Source: UBA961 sp049426725
GTDB lineage: Bacteria; Bacteroidota; Ignavibacteria; Kapaibacteriales; UBA961
Length of the DNA: 64,000 nt
Direction of reading: 5' to 3'
NCBI GenBank assembly: GCA_049426725.1
Contig: JBMSYN010000002.1
Coordinates: 115,681 to 179,680 of the forward strand
In this document: piece by piece, positions 1 to 7,969 of the stretch
Layout of the letters: each line of letters starts with the position of its first letter
Position numbering within the stretch: the stretch's first letter is position 1
The notes under the pieces: generated by a model
Database searches by the model: none
Told to the model about the DNA's origin: nothing
Seen by the model: the letters and a program-made list of their open reading frames with translations, nothing else
Translations under genes and position numbers: made by a program

Positions 1-1
1 G

Positions 2-1948
2 TCGGATACATTGCGCCCATTCGTCAATGGTTATCCCAGTGGCGCTGTAGATCGTATGTTATTTTCTGGTCAGCAAACAGTGGCGATCAGCCGTAATGCA
101 TGGTCTTTCTATGTTGGACAGCAAATGGCCATGAAAGCTGATGTAGGTGTTGAGATTACAAATGTGAATTATGATGCAGCCACAAGAAAAATTACTGCAG
201 ATGTTACAGCAACTTTTTTGAAGTCTGTCTCTGGTGATCTTCGTATCAATCTTGTTGTAGTTGAAGATAATGTGACAGGATCCGGAGCTGCATACGATCA
301 AAAGAATTTTATCGCAGGTAATCCAAGTTTTGTGGGTCATCCATATTATTCAAAGCCAGCTACTATCACTGGATATAAGCATCGCTCCGTAGTTCGTGCT
401 TATGCAGGTGGAGTTTGGGGAGCAAAAGGTATTATTCCTGGAGTTGCTCAAACAGGAACACCATATACAGCGAAGTTTAGTTATACATTGCCATCCTCAT
501 ATAAGCCTGAAAATATCACATTGGTTGGTCTTGTTCAAAAGTTTGGTACAGCATCTACAGCAAAGCAAGTTCTTAATGCGAATGAAGTAGGTTTGACAAA
601 AGCAATTGTAAAAACAGAATCTTCAATCGAAAAACCTGCAATGTTAATTGCTCAGGGTTCGAAGGGAAGTACTGAGGTGACAATAAAAAATCTCTCTTCC
701 GCAGCAGCTTCCGTCAAATTATCAGTTGATGCTGAGAACTCTTACATACCTGAAGGATGGGAAGCAGCTGTTGAACCAGCAACTGTTGATCTTCCTGCTA
801 ATGGAACAGCAAAAGCAAACATTACATTGAACACAAATGGAAATCAAGGGTATGCAATTATTGCTGTTGAGGCATTGTCAGAAGATCCTAATGTGATTGG
901 AAGAGTAAGTAGAGGGTATGCTTACAATATGACTCCTGGAATGAAATATGCCATCTATAATGCACATCCACGCATGAATGAACATTATGGACAGCCACTA
1001 AAGAACCGTGGCGGTGAATTTGAATCAAAATCTATTGATTTACCTCTAAATGCTGGTTTTATGCAAATGTATCCTGCATCAACATTTGATGCAGCCATCA
1101 TTGCAGTACATTATGGATCAAGAGGAGCTTTTGGTACAAACTCTGCCATTATCAATCAAATTAGTTCCATGCTCGATGCAGGAAAGAAAGTGTTCATTGC
1201 TGGTGGTCTTGAAGCGTATAATGGAGTGAAATCTACTTCAGCGACACCAACCACAAAAGCATTCTTTGAATCAAAATTGGGTGTCTCTGTCATCAATGAT
1301 CCTGTATTGAGATTGCAAACAAATGCCAATGGACAATTAACAGGTGTTATTCCTTTTCAATTGCAAGGAGTAAAGGATGATGTTATTGGTGACGGTATTG
1401 ATTTTCTGGCAAATGACGTTGCAAACTTGAATACTGATCCATTCATTTATTTCACTGATGCATTGTCAATCAATTCTGAAAGTAAATCTTCGCCCGTATT
1501 GTTTATGGATGAGAATGCGGACAATGTGGCCGGTATTCGCTGGCAAGATGGGAATGCGAAGTTGGTGATGTTTACATTTGACATGGACGGTATTACAGAC
1601 GAAGAGTTGAAAAATACCATCATGAACAGAACATATACATGGCTTTTCAGTTCAGCTTCATCAGTTGATGAGCAAAATGCTGATCTTTCATTGCTTGTGC
1701 AGCCAAATCCATTCTCTGCATCTGCAGCTGTTCAGTTCATGATTTCTGATCCATCAATGCAGTATGTGACATTCAATCTTGTTGACATGCTTGGAAGAAG
1801 TGTTCAACAAAGCATGCCTGTTTCTGTGAATATGGGATTGAACAACTATATGATCAAGAACAATGGCCTGAACCCTGGTGCATATCGCCTGGTTGTAACA
1901 GGTTCAAATGGCAAAATTCAAACTATTCCTGTCATGATAAACAGATAA
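2..1948 (+). CDS. Omp28-family secreted protein with T9SS sorting domain (5' partial)
   Basis: The reading frame is open to the window edge, so the start, signal peptide and N-terminal redox motif lie outside; the TTG at position 11 is not a credible start. The visible part aligns along its whole length with the next gene, for example GHPYY, HRSVVRAY and GVWG. The order is an Omp28-like beta region, an Ig-like region, and a region of about 230 residues resembling a ThuA/glutamine-amidotransferase-like fold that ends in TYTWLF. Last comes a T9SS type A C-terminal domain of about 75 residues that starts at QPNPF. Known T9SS cargo of this kind is exported by Sec and then moved across the outer membrane. 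The function is unknown. It is followed by its own terminator. The family and CTD are clear; the role is not. Confidence 0.85.
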   Translation, partial: SDTLRPFVNGYPSGAVDRMLFSGQQTVAISRNAWSFYVGQQMAMKADVGVEITNVNYDAATRKITADVTATFLKSVSGDLRINLVVVEDNVTGSGAAYDQKNFIAGNPSFVGHPYYSKPATITGYKHRSVVRAYAGGVWGAKGIIPGVAQTGTPYTAKFSYTLPSSYKPENITLVGLVQKFGTASTAKQVLNANEVGLTKAIVKTESSIEKPAMLIAQGSKGSTEVTIKNLSSAAASVKLSVDAENSYIPEGWEAAVEPATVDLPANGTAKANITLNTNGNQGYAIIAVEALSEDPNVIGRVSRGYAYNMTPGMKYAIYNAHPRMNEHYGQPLKNRGGEFESKSIDLPLNAGFMQMYPASTFDAAIIAVHYGSRGAFGTNSAIINQISSMLDAGKKVFIAGGLEAYNGVKSTSATPTTKAFFESKLGVSVINDPVLRLQTNANGQLTGVIPFQLQGVKDDVIGDGIDFLANDVANLNTDPFIYFTDALSINSESKSSPVLFMDENADNVAGIRWQDGNAKLVMFTFDMDGITDEELKNTIMNRTYTWLFSSASSVDEQNADLSLLVQPNPFSASAAVQFMISDPSMQYVTFNLVDMLGRSVQQSMPVSVNMGLNNYMIKNNGLNPGAYRLVVTGSNGKIQTIPVMINR

Positions 1949-1960
1949 GGAATTAGTCCA

Positions 1961-2003
1961 AAAAAAAAAGGGATTGCATTGATTTGCAATCCCTTTTTTT
2001 TTT
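1961..2003 (+). terminator. Rho-independent terminator after the first Omp28 gene
   Basis: An A-rich arm and GGGATTGCA pair with TGCAATCCC around a short loop, followed by a run of ten or more T. It lies 12 bases after the stop codon. Its 3' half overlaps the promoter of the next gene. Confidence 0.85.
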
Positions 2004-2011
2004 ATAGTTTG
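1983..2011 (+). promoter_or_regulatory. Promoter of the second Omp28 gene, embedded in the terminator
   Basis: TTTG at 1983-1986, 18 bases, then TAGTTTG at 2005-2011. This fits the TTTG/TA(N)TTTG shape seen elsewhere in the window. The upstream box sits inside the stem-loop of the preceding terminator. The start codon is 34 bases further on. Confidence 0.5.
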
Positions 2012-2044
2012 CGTAATATTAATTCGCTTTAACACGGAGTTTAT

Positions 2045-4207
2045 ATGAGAATTCTCAATACTTGTTGTACCCTTGTTTTCATCGTTTGCCTGGGTTTTGC
2101 AAATGCAATTCATGCTCAACCTGCAAAACGCGTTCTTCTCGAACAATATACCGGTGCATGGTGTGGCTGGTGCGTTGATGGTAGCGTGGTGATGGATGAA
2201 CTCATCAAAGAGTTTCCTGACAATGTCATTGGTGTAAAAGTGCATCAAGGAGATGCCATGGAAATACCAAAGGTATTTGATTCAATCAAATCCCTTGTTC
2301 CGTTTTATCCGAGTGGTTCGATTGATCGCGTCACTTTCCCTGGAGAACAAACAGTTGGCACTAGCCGTGAAAAATGGAAAGAATATGTCTTGATGCAAAT
2401 GAATAAAGGTAGTGACATTGATGTGAATGTTGTAAATGTTTCTTATGATAAATCAACCCGCATCATGAAGGCAGATGTTGAGGCCACATTCATCAAGTCA
2501 ATGAGTGGTGATTTACGTTTGAATTTGATGGTGATAGAAGATGGGGTTGTTGGGCAGGGATCATTATATGATCAAAGCAATTATATCAGCGGGAATGCAT
2601 CATTCAAAGGCCATCCTTATTACGATAAGCCCGCAAAAATAACTGGCTATAATCATAGATCAGTTGTTCGTGCTTATCCTGCGGGTGTATGGGGAATCAA
2701 GAATAGCTTGCCTGCAGTTACAAGCACAGGCGAAAAGTATAAAGCAACTTTTTCATATACCATTCCGGCAGAATACGATGCTGGAAATATTTTGCTCGTA
2801 GGTGTTGTGCAAAAGCATGGAACGGCAATGAATGCCCGTGAAATTCTGAATGCTCACCAAGTTGGTTTGCTGAAATCACCGGCAGTAATGGAAACGAAGA
2901 TTGAAAATCAATTCCAAACCGCACAAATTTCAGGAACCAGCGAATCTTCAATGTCTTTGAAGAATAATAATACCACTGGGGTCACAGTATCCTATGAGGT
3001 TGATGCTGAAGCCTCTGTGATTCCTCAAGGTTGGACTGCATCACTTTCGAAAACAACAGACAATCTAGAACCAGGCGCATCTTCAGACATAGCTGTAAAG
3101 CTCACTAGCTCAGACAATCCAGGTTTTGCAAAAATTGTTGTCAATGCGGTTGTCAGCGGTGAAAATGTTTTTACCAAATCATTGAAAGCTACAGTCTATG
3201 CATTGTCTCCAACAATTAAACATGCTGTCTATGGAAAACATCCAAAGATGAATGCATTCTATGTGCAGGATCTCGAAAATTTGCGTCCGAAATCAACGGC
3301 AATGCTTCCCATGGAACCAGAAGTGCTCACGGGATTTCCGCCGAGTTCTTTTGACATGGCTATCATCTCAGTTGACCAACAAAATGCAGGCATGATTGCT
3401 AATAACTCAGCGTTTTTGAATCAAATTGGTGCCATGCTGCAAAACGGAAAAAAAGTATTTATGGCGTCAGAACAAGAGATTTCAACCATGTTGAAATCTA
3501 GTAATGAAACAATAAAAACTCTATTAGATCAGAACCTTGGCATAACAGTCAAAACAGGATCTCCAATAAAGCGGTTCGAACAAGACAAAAACTCCGGTGA
3601 TGTGCTCATGGCATATCCTGTTGCCATCAAAGGTCAAAATGGAGATTTCATCAGCCGTGACATCAATGCCACGCTAAATGAGTATTTCGAAGACCCAATA
3701 TTGACGCCATTTACGCAGTTCACTGATGTATTTACTTTGAATCAAGGCAGTCAGGCAATTCCGATCTTTACCTATGATGACAATTCCTCTGATATTGGCG
3801 CAATTCGATGGGAAAATGGTGATGCACGCCTCGTCATCTTCGGATTTGGTCTGGACGGTTTGTCAAATCAAACAAAACGCTCCCAAATCATGTCGAGAAC
3901 CTATAATTGGCTTCTCCAAGGCGCAATGTCAACAAATGAAGAGGAAGCTCAACCAAATACAATCATGCCCAATCCGGCATCTGATATGGCAATTGCACAA
4001 TTCCATGCGGAAACCTCTTCCCCAATCACAGTATCTGTGTTGGATGCCCTTGGAAGAGTACATTCAAGCTTCGCAAAAACTGATATTTCGATTGGAAGAC
4101 AAAGCACTGTGATCTCCACATCCGGATTACCGGCAGGACATTATCAAGTAAAGATTGATGGTGCTTCATTAAAGCCCATCATGATGCCTTTGGTCATCAT
4201 TCGATAA
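2045..4207 (+). CDS. Omp28-family secreted thioredoxin-like protein with T9SS sorting domain
   Basis: The protein has 720 residues. Residues 1-24 form a signal peptide ending in AIHA. A thioredoxin-like start follows, with the redox pair CGWC at residues 40-43. Next are the Omp28-type region, an Ig-like linker, a ThuA-like region of about 230 residues ending in TYNWLL, and a T9SS type A CTD starting at IMPNP. It is a tandem paralogue of the gene upstream; many motifs are shared, including GHPYY and HRSVVRAY. By family it is a secreted or surface protein; the CGWC pair suggests thiol-disulfide chemistry, which is inference. It has its own promoter and terminator. The substrate is unknown. Confidence 0.85.
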   Translation: MRILNTCCTLVFIVCLGFANAIHAQPAKRVLLEQYTGAWCGWCVDGSVVMDELIKEFPDNVIGVKVHQGDAMEIPKVFDSIKSLVPFYPSGSIDRVTFPGEQTVGTSREKWKEYVLMQMNKGSDIDVNVVNVSYDKSTRIMKADVEATFIKSMSGDLRLNLMVIEDGVVGQGSLYDQSNYISGNASFKGHPYYDKPAKITGYNHRSVVRAYPAGVWGIKNSLPAVTSTGEKYKATFSYTIPAEYDAGNILLVGVVQKHGTAMNAREILNAHQVGLLKSPAVMETKIENQFQTAQISGTSESSMSLKNNNTTGVTVSYEVDAEASVIPQGWTASLSKTTDNLEPGASSDIAVKLTSSDNPGFAKIVVNAVVSGENVFTKSLKATVYALSPTIKHAVYGKHPKMNAFYVQDLENLRPKSTAMLPMEPEVLTGFPPSSFDMAIISVDQQNAGMIANNSAFLNQIGAMLQNGKKVFMASEQEISTMLKSSNETIKTLLDQNLGITVKTGSPIKRFEQDKNSGDVLMAYPVAIKGQNGDFISRDINATLNEYFEDPILTPFTQFTDVFTLNQGSQAIPIFTYDDNSSDIGAIRWENGDARLVIFGFGLDGLSNQTKRSQIMSRTYNWLLQGAMSTNEEEAQPNTIMPNPASDMAIAQFHAETSSPITVSVLDALGRVHSSFAKTDISIGRQSTVISTSGLPAGHYQVKIDGASLKPIMMPLVIIR

Positions 4208-4226
4208 AATTTGCCATCATCGATTA

Positions 4227-4263
4227 AAAGCCGTCATTTCCCCAAATGGCGGCTTTCTTTTTG
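4227..4263 (+). terminator. Rho-independent terminator after the second Omp28 gene
   Basis: AAAGCCGTCATTT pairs with AAATGGCGGCTTT (one G-U) around a CCCC loop, followed by CTTTTTG. Confidence 0.8.
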
Positions 4264-4302
4264 AGCTTGAATTCTCTCCTAAAAAAAGTGCCCGATGTTT
4301 TG

Positions 4303-4310
4303 TATTTTTG
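4303..4310 (+). promoter_or_regulatory. -7 box upstream of nuoE
   Basis: TATTTTTG matches the Bacteroidota TAnnTTTG element and lies 37 bases before the nuoE start. I see no good TTTG box 19-21 bases upstream, so only the -7 element is supported. Confidence 0.45.
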
Positions 4311-4347
4311 CCAAAACTGAAACTCTTAGAATAACCTAGAAAACCGT

Positions 4348-4830
4348 ATGTCACAAGAGATTGCATTTACGAAGGAAGAGCTGGCAGAAATTGAACGCTT
4401 GAAAGCCCAATATCCGGACTCAAAGGCGGCCATCATGCCTGTATTATGGATGGCGCAAAAGAAATTCGGCTGGCTGTCAGAAGATGTCATGCGCATGGTT
4501 GGCGATGTCATGAATTTACCATTTGCTCATGTAAAAGGTGTTGCAACCTTTTACACGATGTATTTCAAAAAGCCAATGGGAAAATTCCATGTGCAAGTTT
4601 GCACAAATGTTTCCTGCATGCTTCGTGGTGGTGAAGAAATATATCATGAGCTCTGTAGTAAATATGGAATTGGCCATAATGAAGCCACATCAGACGGAAC
4701 AATTTCACTTGAAGAAGTTGAATGCATGGGTGCATGTGGCGGAGCACCGATGATTGCGATCAATGAAGATTATCATGAGAATGTAACGATGGCTGATGTT
4801 GAACGATTACTTGCATCATTGGCGCATTGA
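4348..4830 (+). CDS. nuoE: NADH-quinone oxidoreductase subunit E (24 kDa, 2Fe-2S)
   Basis: A 160-residue protein of the NuoE/24-kDa family. In complex I this subunit has a thioredoxin-like fold and carries the 2Fe-2S cluster N1a next to the FMN site of NuoF. The four expected cysteine ligands are present at residues 85, 90, 126 and 130 (CTNVSC and CMGAC), after an N-terminal helical region. The length is normal. No other nuo gene is nearby, so this copy is detached from any nuo operon, or could serve another NuoEF-type diaphorase such as a hydrogenase or formate dehydrogenase. It is followed at once by a rhomboid-like gene and zapA, apparently in one transcript. Confidence 0.93.
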   Translation: MSQEIAFTKEELAEIERLKAQYPDSKAAIMPVLWMAQKKFGWLSEDVMRMVGDVMNLPFAHVKGVATFYTMYFKKPMGKFHVQVCTNVSCMLRGGEEIYHELCSKYGIGHNEATSDGTISLEEVECMGACGGAPMIAINEDYHENVTMADVERLLASLAH

Positions 4831-4831
4831 C

Positions 4832-5701
4832 ATGTCATTAAAGCAAGTGCATAAACCGATTGCATTGATGCTATTGCTCATCGTGATGACATTGTCCTTC
4901 TTGGCACAAGTTCTCATTGGAGATATATCCTCATCATTGACACTTATACCTCAAAAAGTAATCGAGGGAAATGAATGGTGGCGCATTGCAACGCATATTA
5001 TCGCAATTGACTCCGCATGGTTGGCTTTTATAGGAATTCCCATTTATTATTGGTTGGGCAGAGAAGTTGTACAGTTGACGAATGACTCTGCTTTTCTTCT
5101 TGGTTTATTGATTGGTGCATTGATAACAGGAATGATGTATTCATTGATGCCCGTGGATTGTCCACCAATGTCAGCAGGGTTATTTGGGATGATGTATAGT
5201 TCTTCTCTTGCAATGACAATTGTTCGTTCACCGGCAATTGTTGTTCCGGCACTTACAAAATTGCGCATCACCATCATTTCAACATTTACAATTGGTTTTG
5301 GTTTTGTTTTTCTTGGGGCTTCTATGTTTTCAGGAAATACAATGCAAATGTATACATATTCTCTTGAGTCCGGAACAGGAATAATGATCGGTCTTTTGTC
5401 AGGATTGATGTGGTCGCATGTACGTTTGGCTTCTCGGGAAAAACATTCAGATTTTTCAAACAAAACTCAAGTGCCAACCTATGTACCTATTGCGAGTCAA
5501 CCAATTCGTAGAGATGAAAAAGCGTTAATCAATGTCATGATTCTTCAAAAAGAAGAAACTGAGGTTTCATTATTGGATGAAGAGTTTGATGATGAAGAAA
5601 CATTGAATGTGATTTTGGAAAAAATACACGATAATCAATATGAAAGTCTGACCGATGATGAGAAGGCATTTCTTGAACGCTATTCTCGATCATTGAAATA
5701 A
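4832..5701 (+). CDS. Rhomboid-like membrane protein lacking the catalytic histidine
   Basis: Starting at ATG 4832, one base after the nuoE stop, gives 289 residues; an upstream in-frame ATG at 4796 lies inside nuoE and is unlikely. About six hydrophobic segments occupy residues 10-205. The loop EWWRIATH and the SAGLFGMMY helix look like a rhomboid fold, with a serine where the catalytic serine belongs. In the last helix, where active rhomboids have a histidine two residues before a G-L-x-x-G motif, this protein has isoleucine (GIMIGLLSGL), and no histidine is near. The acidic C-terminal tail (ILEKIHDNQYESLTDDEK) resembles DUF6576, which often ends Bacteroidota rhomboids. It is most likely an inactive pseudo-protease. 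The function is unknown. Confidence 0.65.
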   Translation: MSLKQVHKPIALMLLLIVMTLSFLAQVLIGDISSSLTLIPQKVIEGNEWWRIATHIIAIDSAWLAFIGIPIYYWLGREVVQLTNDSAFLLGLLIGALITGMMYSLMPVDCPPMSAGLFGMMYSSSLAMTIVRSPAIVVPALTKLRITIISTFTIGFGFVFLGASMFSGNTMQMYTYSLESGTGIMIGLLSGLMWSHVRLASREKHSDFSNKTQVPTYVPIASQPIRRDEKALINVMILQKEETEVSLLDEEFDDEETLNVILEKIHDNQYESLTDDEKAFLERYSRSLK

Positions 5702-5718
5702 AGCATAAAGAGAGTACA

Positions 5719-6003
5719 ATGTCTATACAAGTAAAAGTCACCATAGGTGGCAAAGAGTTCTCCCTTCGAGGCGACGATGAAGCGAAATTGATTCGTGCTG
5801 CCAAAGAAGTGGATGATCAGATAAAAGCACTTCAATCCGGCATGCAAGATCAATCAACCCAAATGCAAGCGATTGTTGCTGCTTTAAATTTGGCAGAGCA
5901 GAAAATTCATGCTGAGGAGCAATTGCAATCGGATTCAGTATTGCTTGCTTCAGAACTTGAGAACATGGCGGTGTTTCTCAGAGAACAGTTGAAACATCAG
6001 TAA
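5719..6003 (+). CDS. zapA: Cell division protein ZapA
   Basis: A 94-residue ZapA homologue. ZapA binds FtsZ in the cytoplasm and bundles its filaments at the Z-ring. The N-terminal half carries the usual small beta-alpha head (VKVTIGGKEFSLRG) and the rest is one long coiled coil rich in Q, E and A, which forms the tetramer stalk. The length is typical. It lies 17 bases after the rhomboid-like gene and just before a structured RNA candidate and rny. A zapA-small RNA neighbourhood is well known for the 6S RNA gene in other bacteria. Confidence 0.88.
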   Translation: MSIQVKVTIGGKEFSLRGDDEAKLIRAAKEVDDQIKALQSGMQDQSTQMQAIVAALNLAEQKIHAEEQLQSDSVLLASELENMAVFLREQLKHQ

Positions 6004-6009
6004 TTATCA

Positions 6010-6265
6010 ACACCGCTTCATACTTTTTTGTCACACGTCATAATAAAGAACTTATAAATGAAATCATAGGGAACTAGGCTCTTGATATAAATTACAGGCC
6101 TCAACGGGAAACCGTAATTCTCGCAAGCCATGTGCATGCAACATGAGGATTCAGTGGACGTAAAATATATGAAGGATGGTACCCACCGTGTGTGAAGAGA
6201 GTTCTTTTGTCTCGTCTTCGGCAATGTATCCTCGGATACGCTTAAAGTATGAAGCGGCTTTTTTG
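6010..6265 (+). ncRNA. Structured non-coding RNA candidate, possibly 6S-like
   Basis: The 357 bases between zapA and rny hold no coding frame I can support. The 14 bases at 6013-6026 are perfectly complementary to 6244-6257, closing a 217-base interior, and the 3' arm runs straight into CTTTTTTG like a terminator. Inside, GAAC and CTCTT (6071-6083) pair with AAGAG and GTTC (6195-6204) across an asymmetric bulge. Smaller hairpins occur at about 6090-6119, 6129-6143 and 6226-6239. The position after zapA and the long irregular rod suggest 6S RNA or the related 6S-Flavo class, which mimic open promoters and bind RNA polymerase. About 255 bases is long for 6S. A start nearer 6068 would give about 195 bases, but would leave the 14-base pairing unexplained. 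The class is not proven. Confidence 0.5.
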
Positions 6266-6360
6266 CAATAAACAATAAATATAGATCGGAGAGAGTGTTC
6301 GCATTCAATCCATTTTTTACATGCCAAGGCATGCATCGAAATGTAAAGGTTTAGCACGTC

Positions 6361-7944
6361 ATGAATGAAATAAACATTATCGCATTAAGCATCGTCGGTT
6401 TTGCCGTCGGCTTTGTGCTCGCATATTTTGTGGGAAGCAGAGTTGGAAAGGCAAAAATTGGCGAAGCGGAAGAAAGAAAGAAATTAATCATCGAAGAAGC
6501 AGGTAAAGAAGCGGCAGCACTGAAAAAAGAAAAATTGCTTGAAGTAAAAGAAGAATGGCACAAGAACAGACAAGAGTTTGAGAATGAGACTCAGGACAGA
6601 CGTAAACAAATCAAGCAATTAGAACAGCAAATGTCGCAACGCGAAGAATCAATTGAGAATAAACTCGAATTGATAACTCGCAAAGAAAAAACAATTCAAC
6701 AAGCAGAACAGACCTTTACTCAAAGAGAAGAAGAAATTCGCAAAAAGGAACAATCCACGCGAGACAAAGCAAAAAAGATTGATTCTTTGCTTGAAGAACA
6801 AACTGTCCGCTTGGAGCGCATCACCGGTATGTCCAGAGAAGATGCAAAGAAATTTCTCATGGAAAACATGGTGGATGATGCAAAGCTTGAAGCTGCTCAG
6901 ATGATCAAAGACATCCGCGATGAAGCCAAAATCAGTGCTCATAAAGAAGCACAGAAATTGGTTATTCAAGCAATACAGCGTACAGCTTCCGATCATTGTG
7001 TTGAAACAACTGTTTCAGTTGTCAATCTTGCCAGTGATGAAATGAAAGGACGCATCATTGGTCGTGAAGGAAGAAATATTCGTGCTTTCGAAGCAGCTAC
7101 CGGAATCGACCTAATCATTGATGACACTCCTGAAGCTGTCGTGATTTCAGGGTTTGATCCATTTAGAAGGGAAGTAGCAAGAGTTGCACTCGAACGATTG
7201 ATGTCCGATGGAAGAATACATCCGGCACGCATCGAAGAGGTGGTTGACAAAGCTCGCAAAGAACTCGAAGAAGAAATCATCCGAGTCGGTGAATCTGCAT
7301 TGATGGAACTCAATATTCCGAATATGCATCCTGAATTGATTCGACATATTGGAAAAATGAAATATCGTTCGAGTTATGGACAAAATCTCTTGCATCACTC
7401 AATTGAAGTAGGATACCTCTGCGGAGTGATGGCAGTGGAATTAGGACTCGATGTTCATAAAGCAAAAAGAGCAGGTCTTTTGCATGATGTTGGTAAATGC
7501 GTTGATCGCAATATCGAAGGACCTCATGCTCTACTCGGATTTGATTTGGCAAAGAAATTCAAAGAAGATCCGATTGTATGCAATGCGATCGGTGCCCACC
7601 ATGAAGACATAGAAATGGAAAGTGCCATCGCTGTTATCGTGCAAGCCGCCGATAGTATCAGTGGTGCTCGACCAGGCGCTCGCCGTGAATCAGTAGAAAA
7701 TTATGTGAAGCGTCTCGAAAAACTCGAGGAATTGGCAACAGCATTTGATGGTGTTACAAAAACATATGCAATTCAGGCCGGTCGTGAAGTTCGTGTTATT
7801 GTAGAACCGGAAAGAGTGGATGATTTGAGAGCAGATCAAATTGCGCACGATCTTGCAGCACAAATTGAGAATGACATGGAATATCCCGGTCAAATCAAAG
7901 TGGTTGTCATCCGTGAAAGACGCAGTATGTCAATTGCAAAATAA
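6361..7944 (+). CDS. rny: Ribonuclease Y
   Basis: A 527-residue endoribonuclease that starts mRNA decay at the inner membrane. Residues 3-25 are a single membrane helix. Residues 30-200 are a charged coiled coil. A KH RNA-binding domain follows (GRIIGREGRNIRAFE). The HD phosphohydrolase domain has its metal-binding HD pair at residues 375-376 (LLHDVGK), with a further histidine cluster GAHHED. The length and order are those of the family. The ATG at 6361 is directly supported by the membrane anchor. The gene follows zapA and the RNA candidate. ymdB, whose product is a known partner in Firmicutes, is also in this window but not adjacent. Confidence 0.96.
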   Translation: MNEINIIALSIVGFAVGFVLAYFVGSRVGKAKIGEAEERKKLIIEEAGKEAAALKKEKLLEVKEEWHKNRQEFENETQDRRKQIKQLEQQMSQREESIENKLELITRKEKTIQQAEQTFTQREEEIRKKEQSTRDKAKKIDSLLEEQTVRLERITGMSREDAKKFLMENMVDDAKLEAAQMIKDIRDEAKISAHKEAQKLVIQAIQRTASDHCVETTVSVVNLASDEMKGRIIGREGRNIRAFEAATGIDLIIDDTPEAVVISGFDPFRREVARVALERLMSDGRIHPARIEEVVDKARKELEEEIIRVGESALMELNIPNMHPELIRHIGKMKYRSSYGQNLLHHSIEVGYLCGVMAVELGLDVHKAKRAGLLHDVGKCVDRNIEGPHALLGFDLAKKFKEDPIVCNAIGAHHEDIEMESAIAVIVQAADSISGARPGARRESVENYVKRLEKLEELATAFDGVTKTYAIQAGREVRVIVEPERVDDLRADQIAHDLAAQIENDMEYPGQIKVVVIRERRSMSIAK

Positions 7945-7969
7945 TATTCACCAATTCATAAGATCAATC

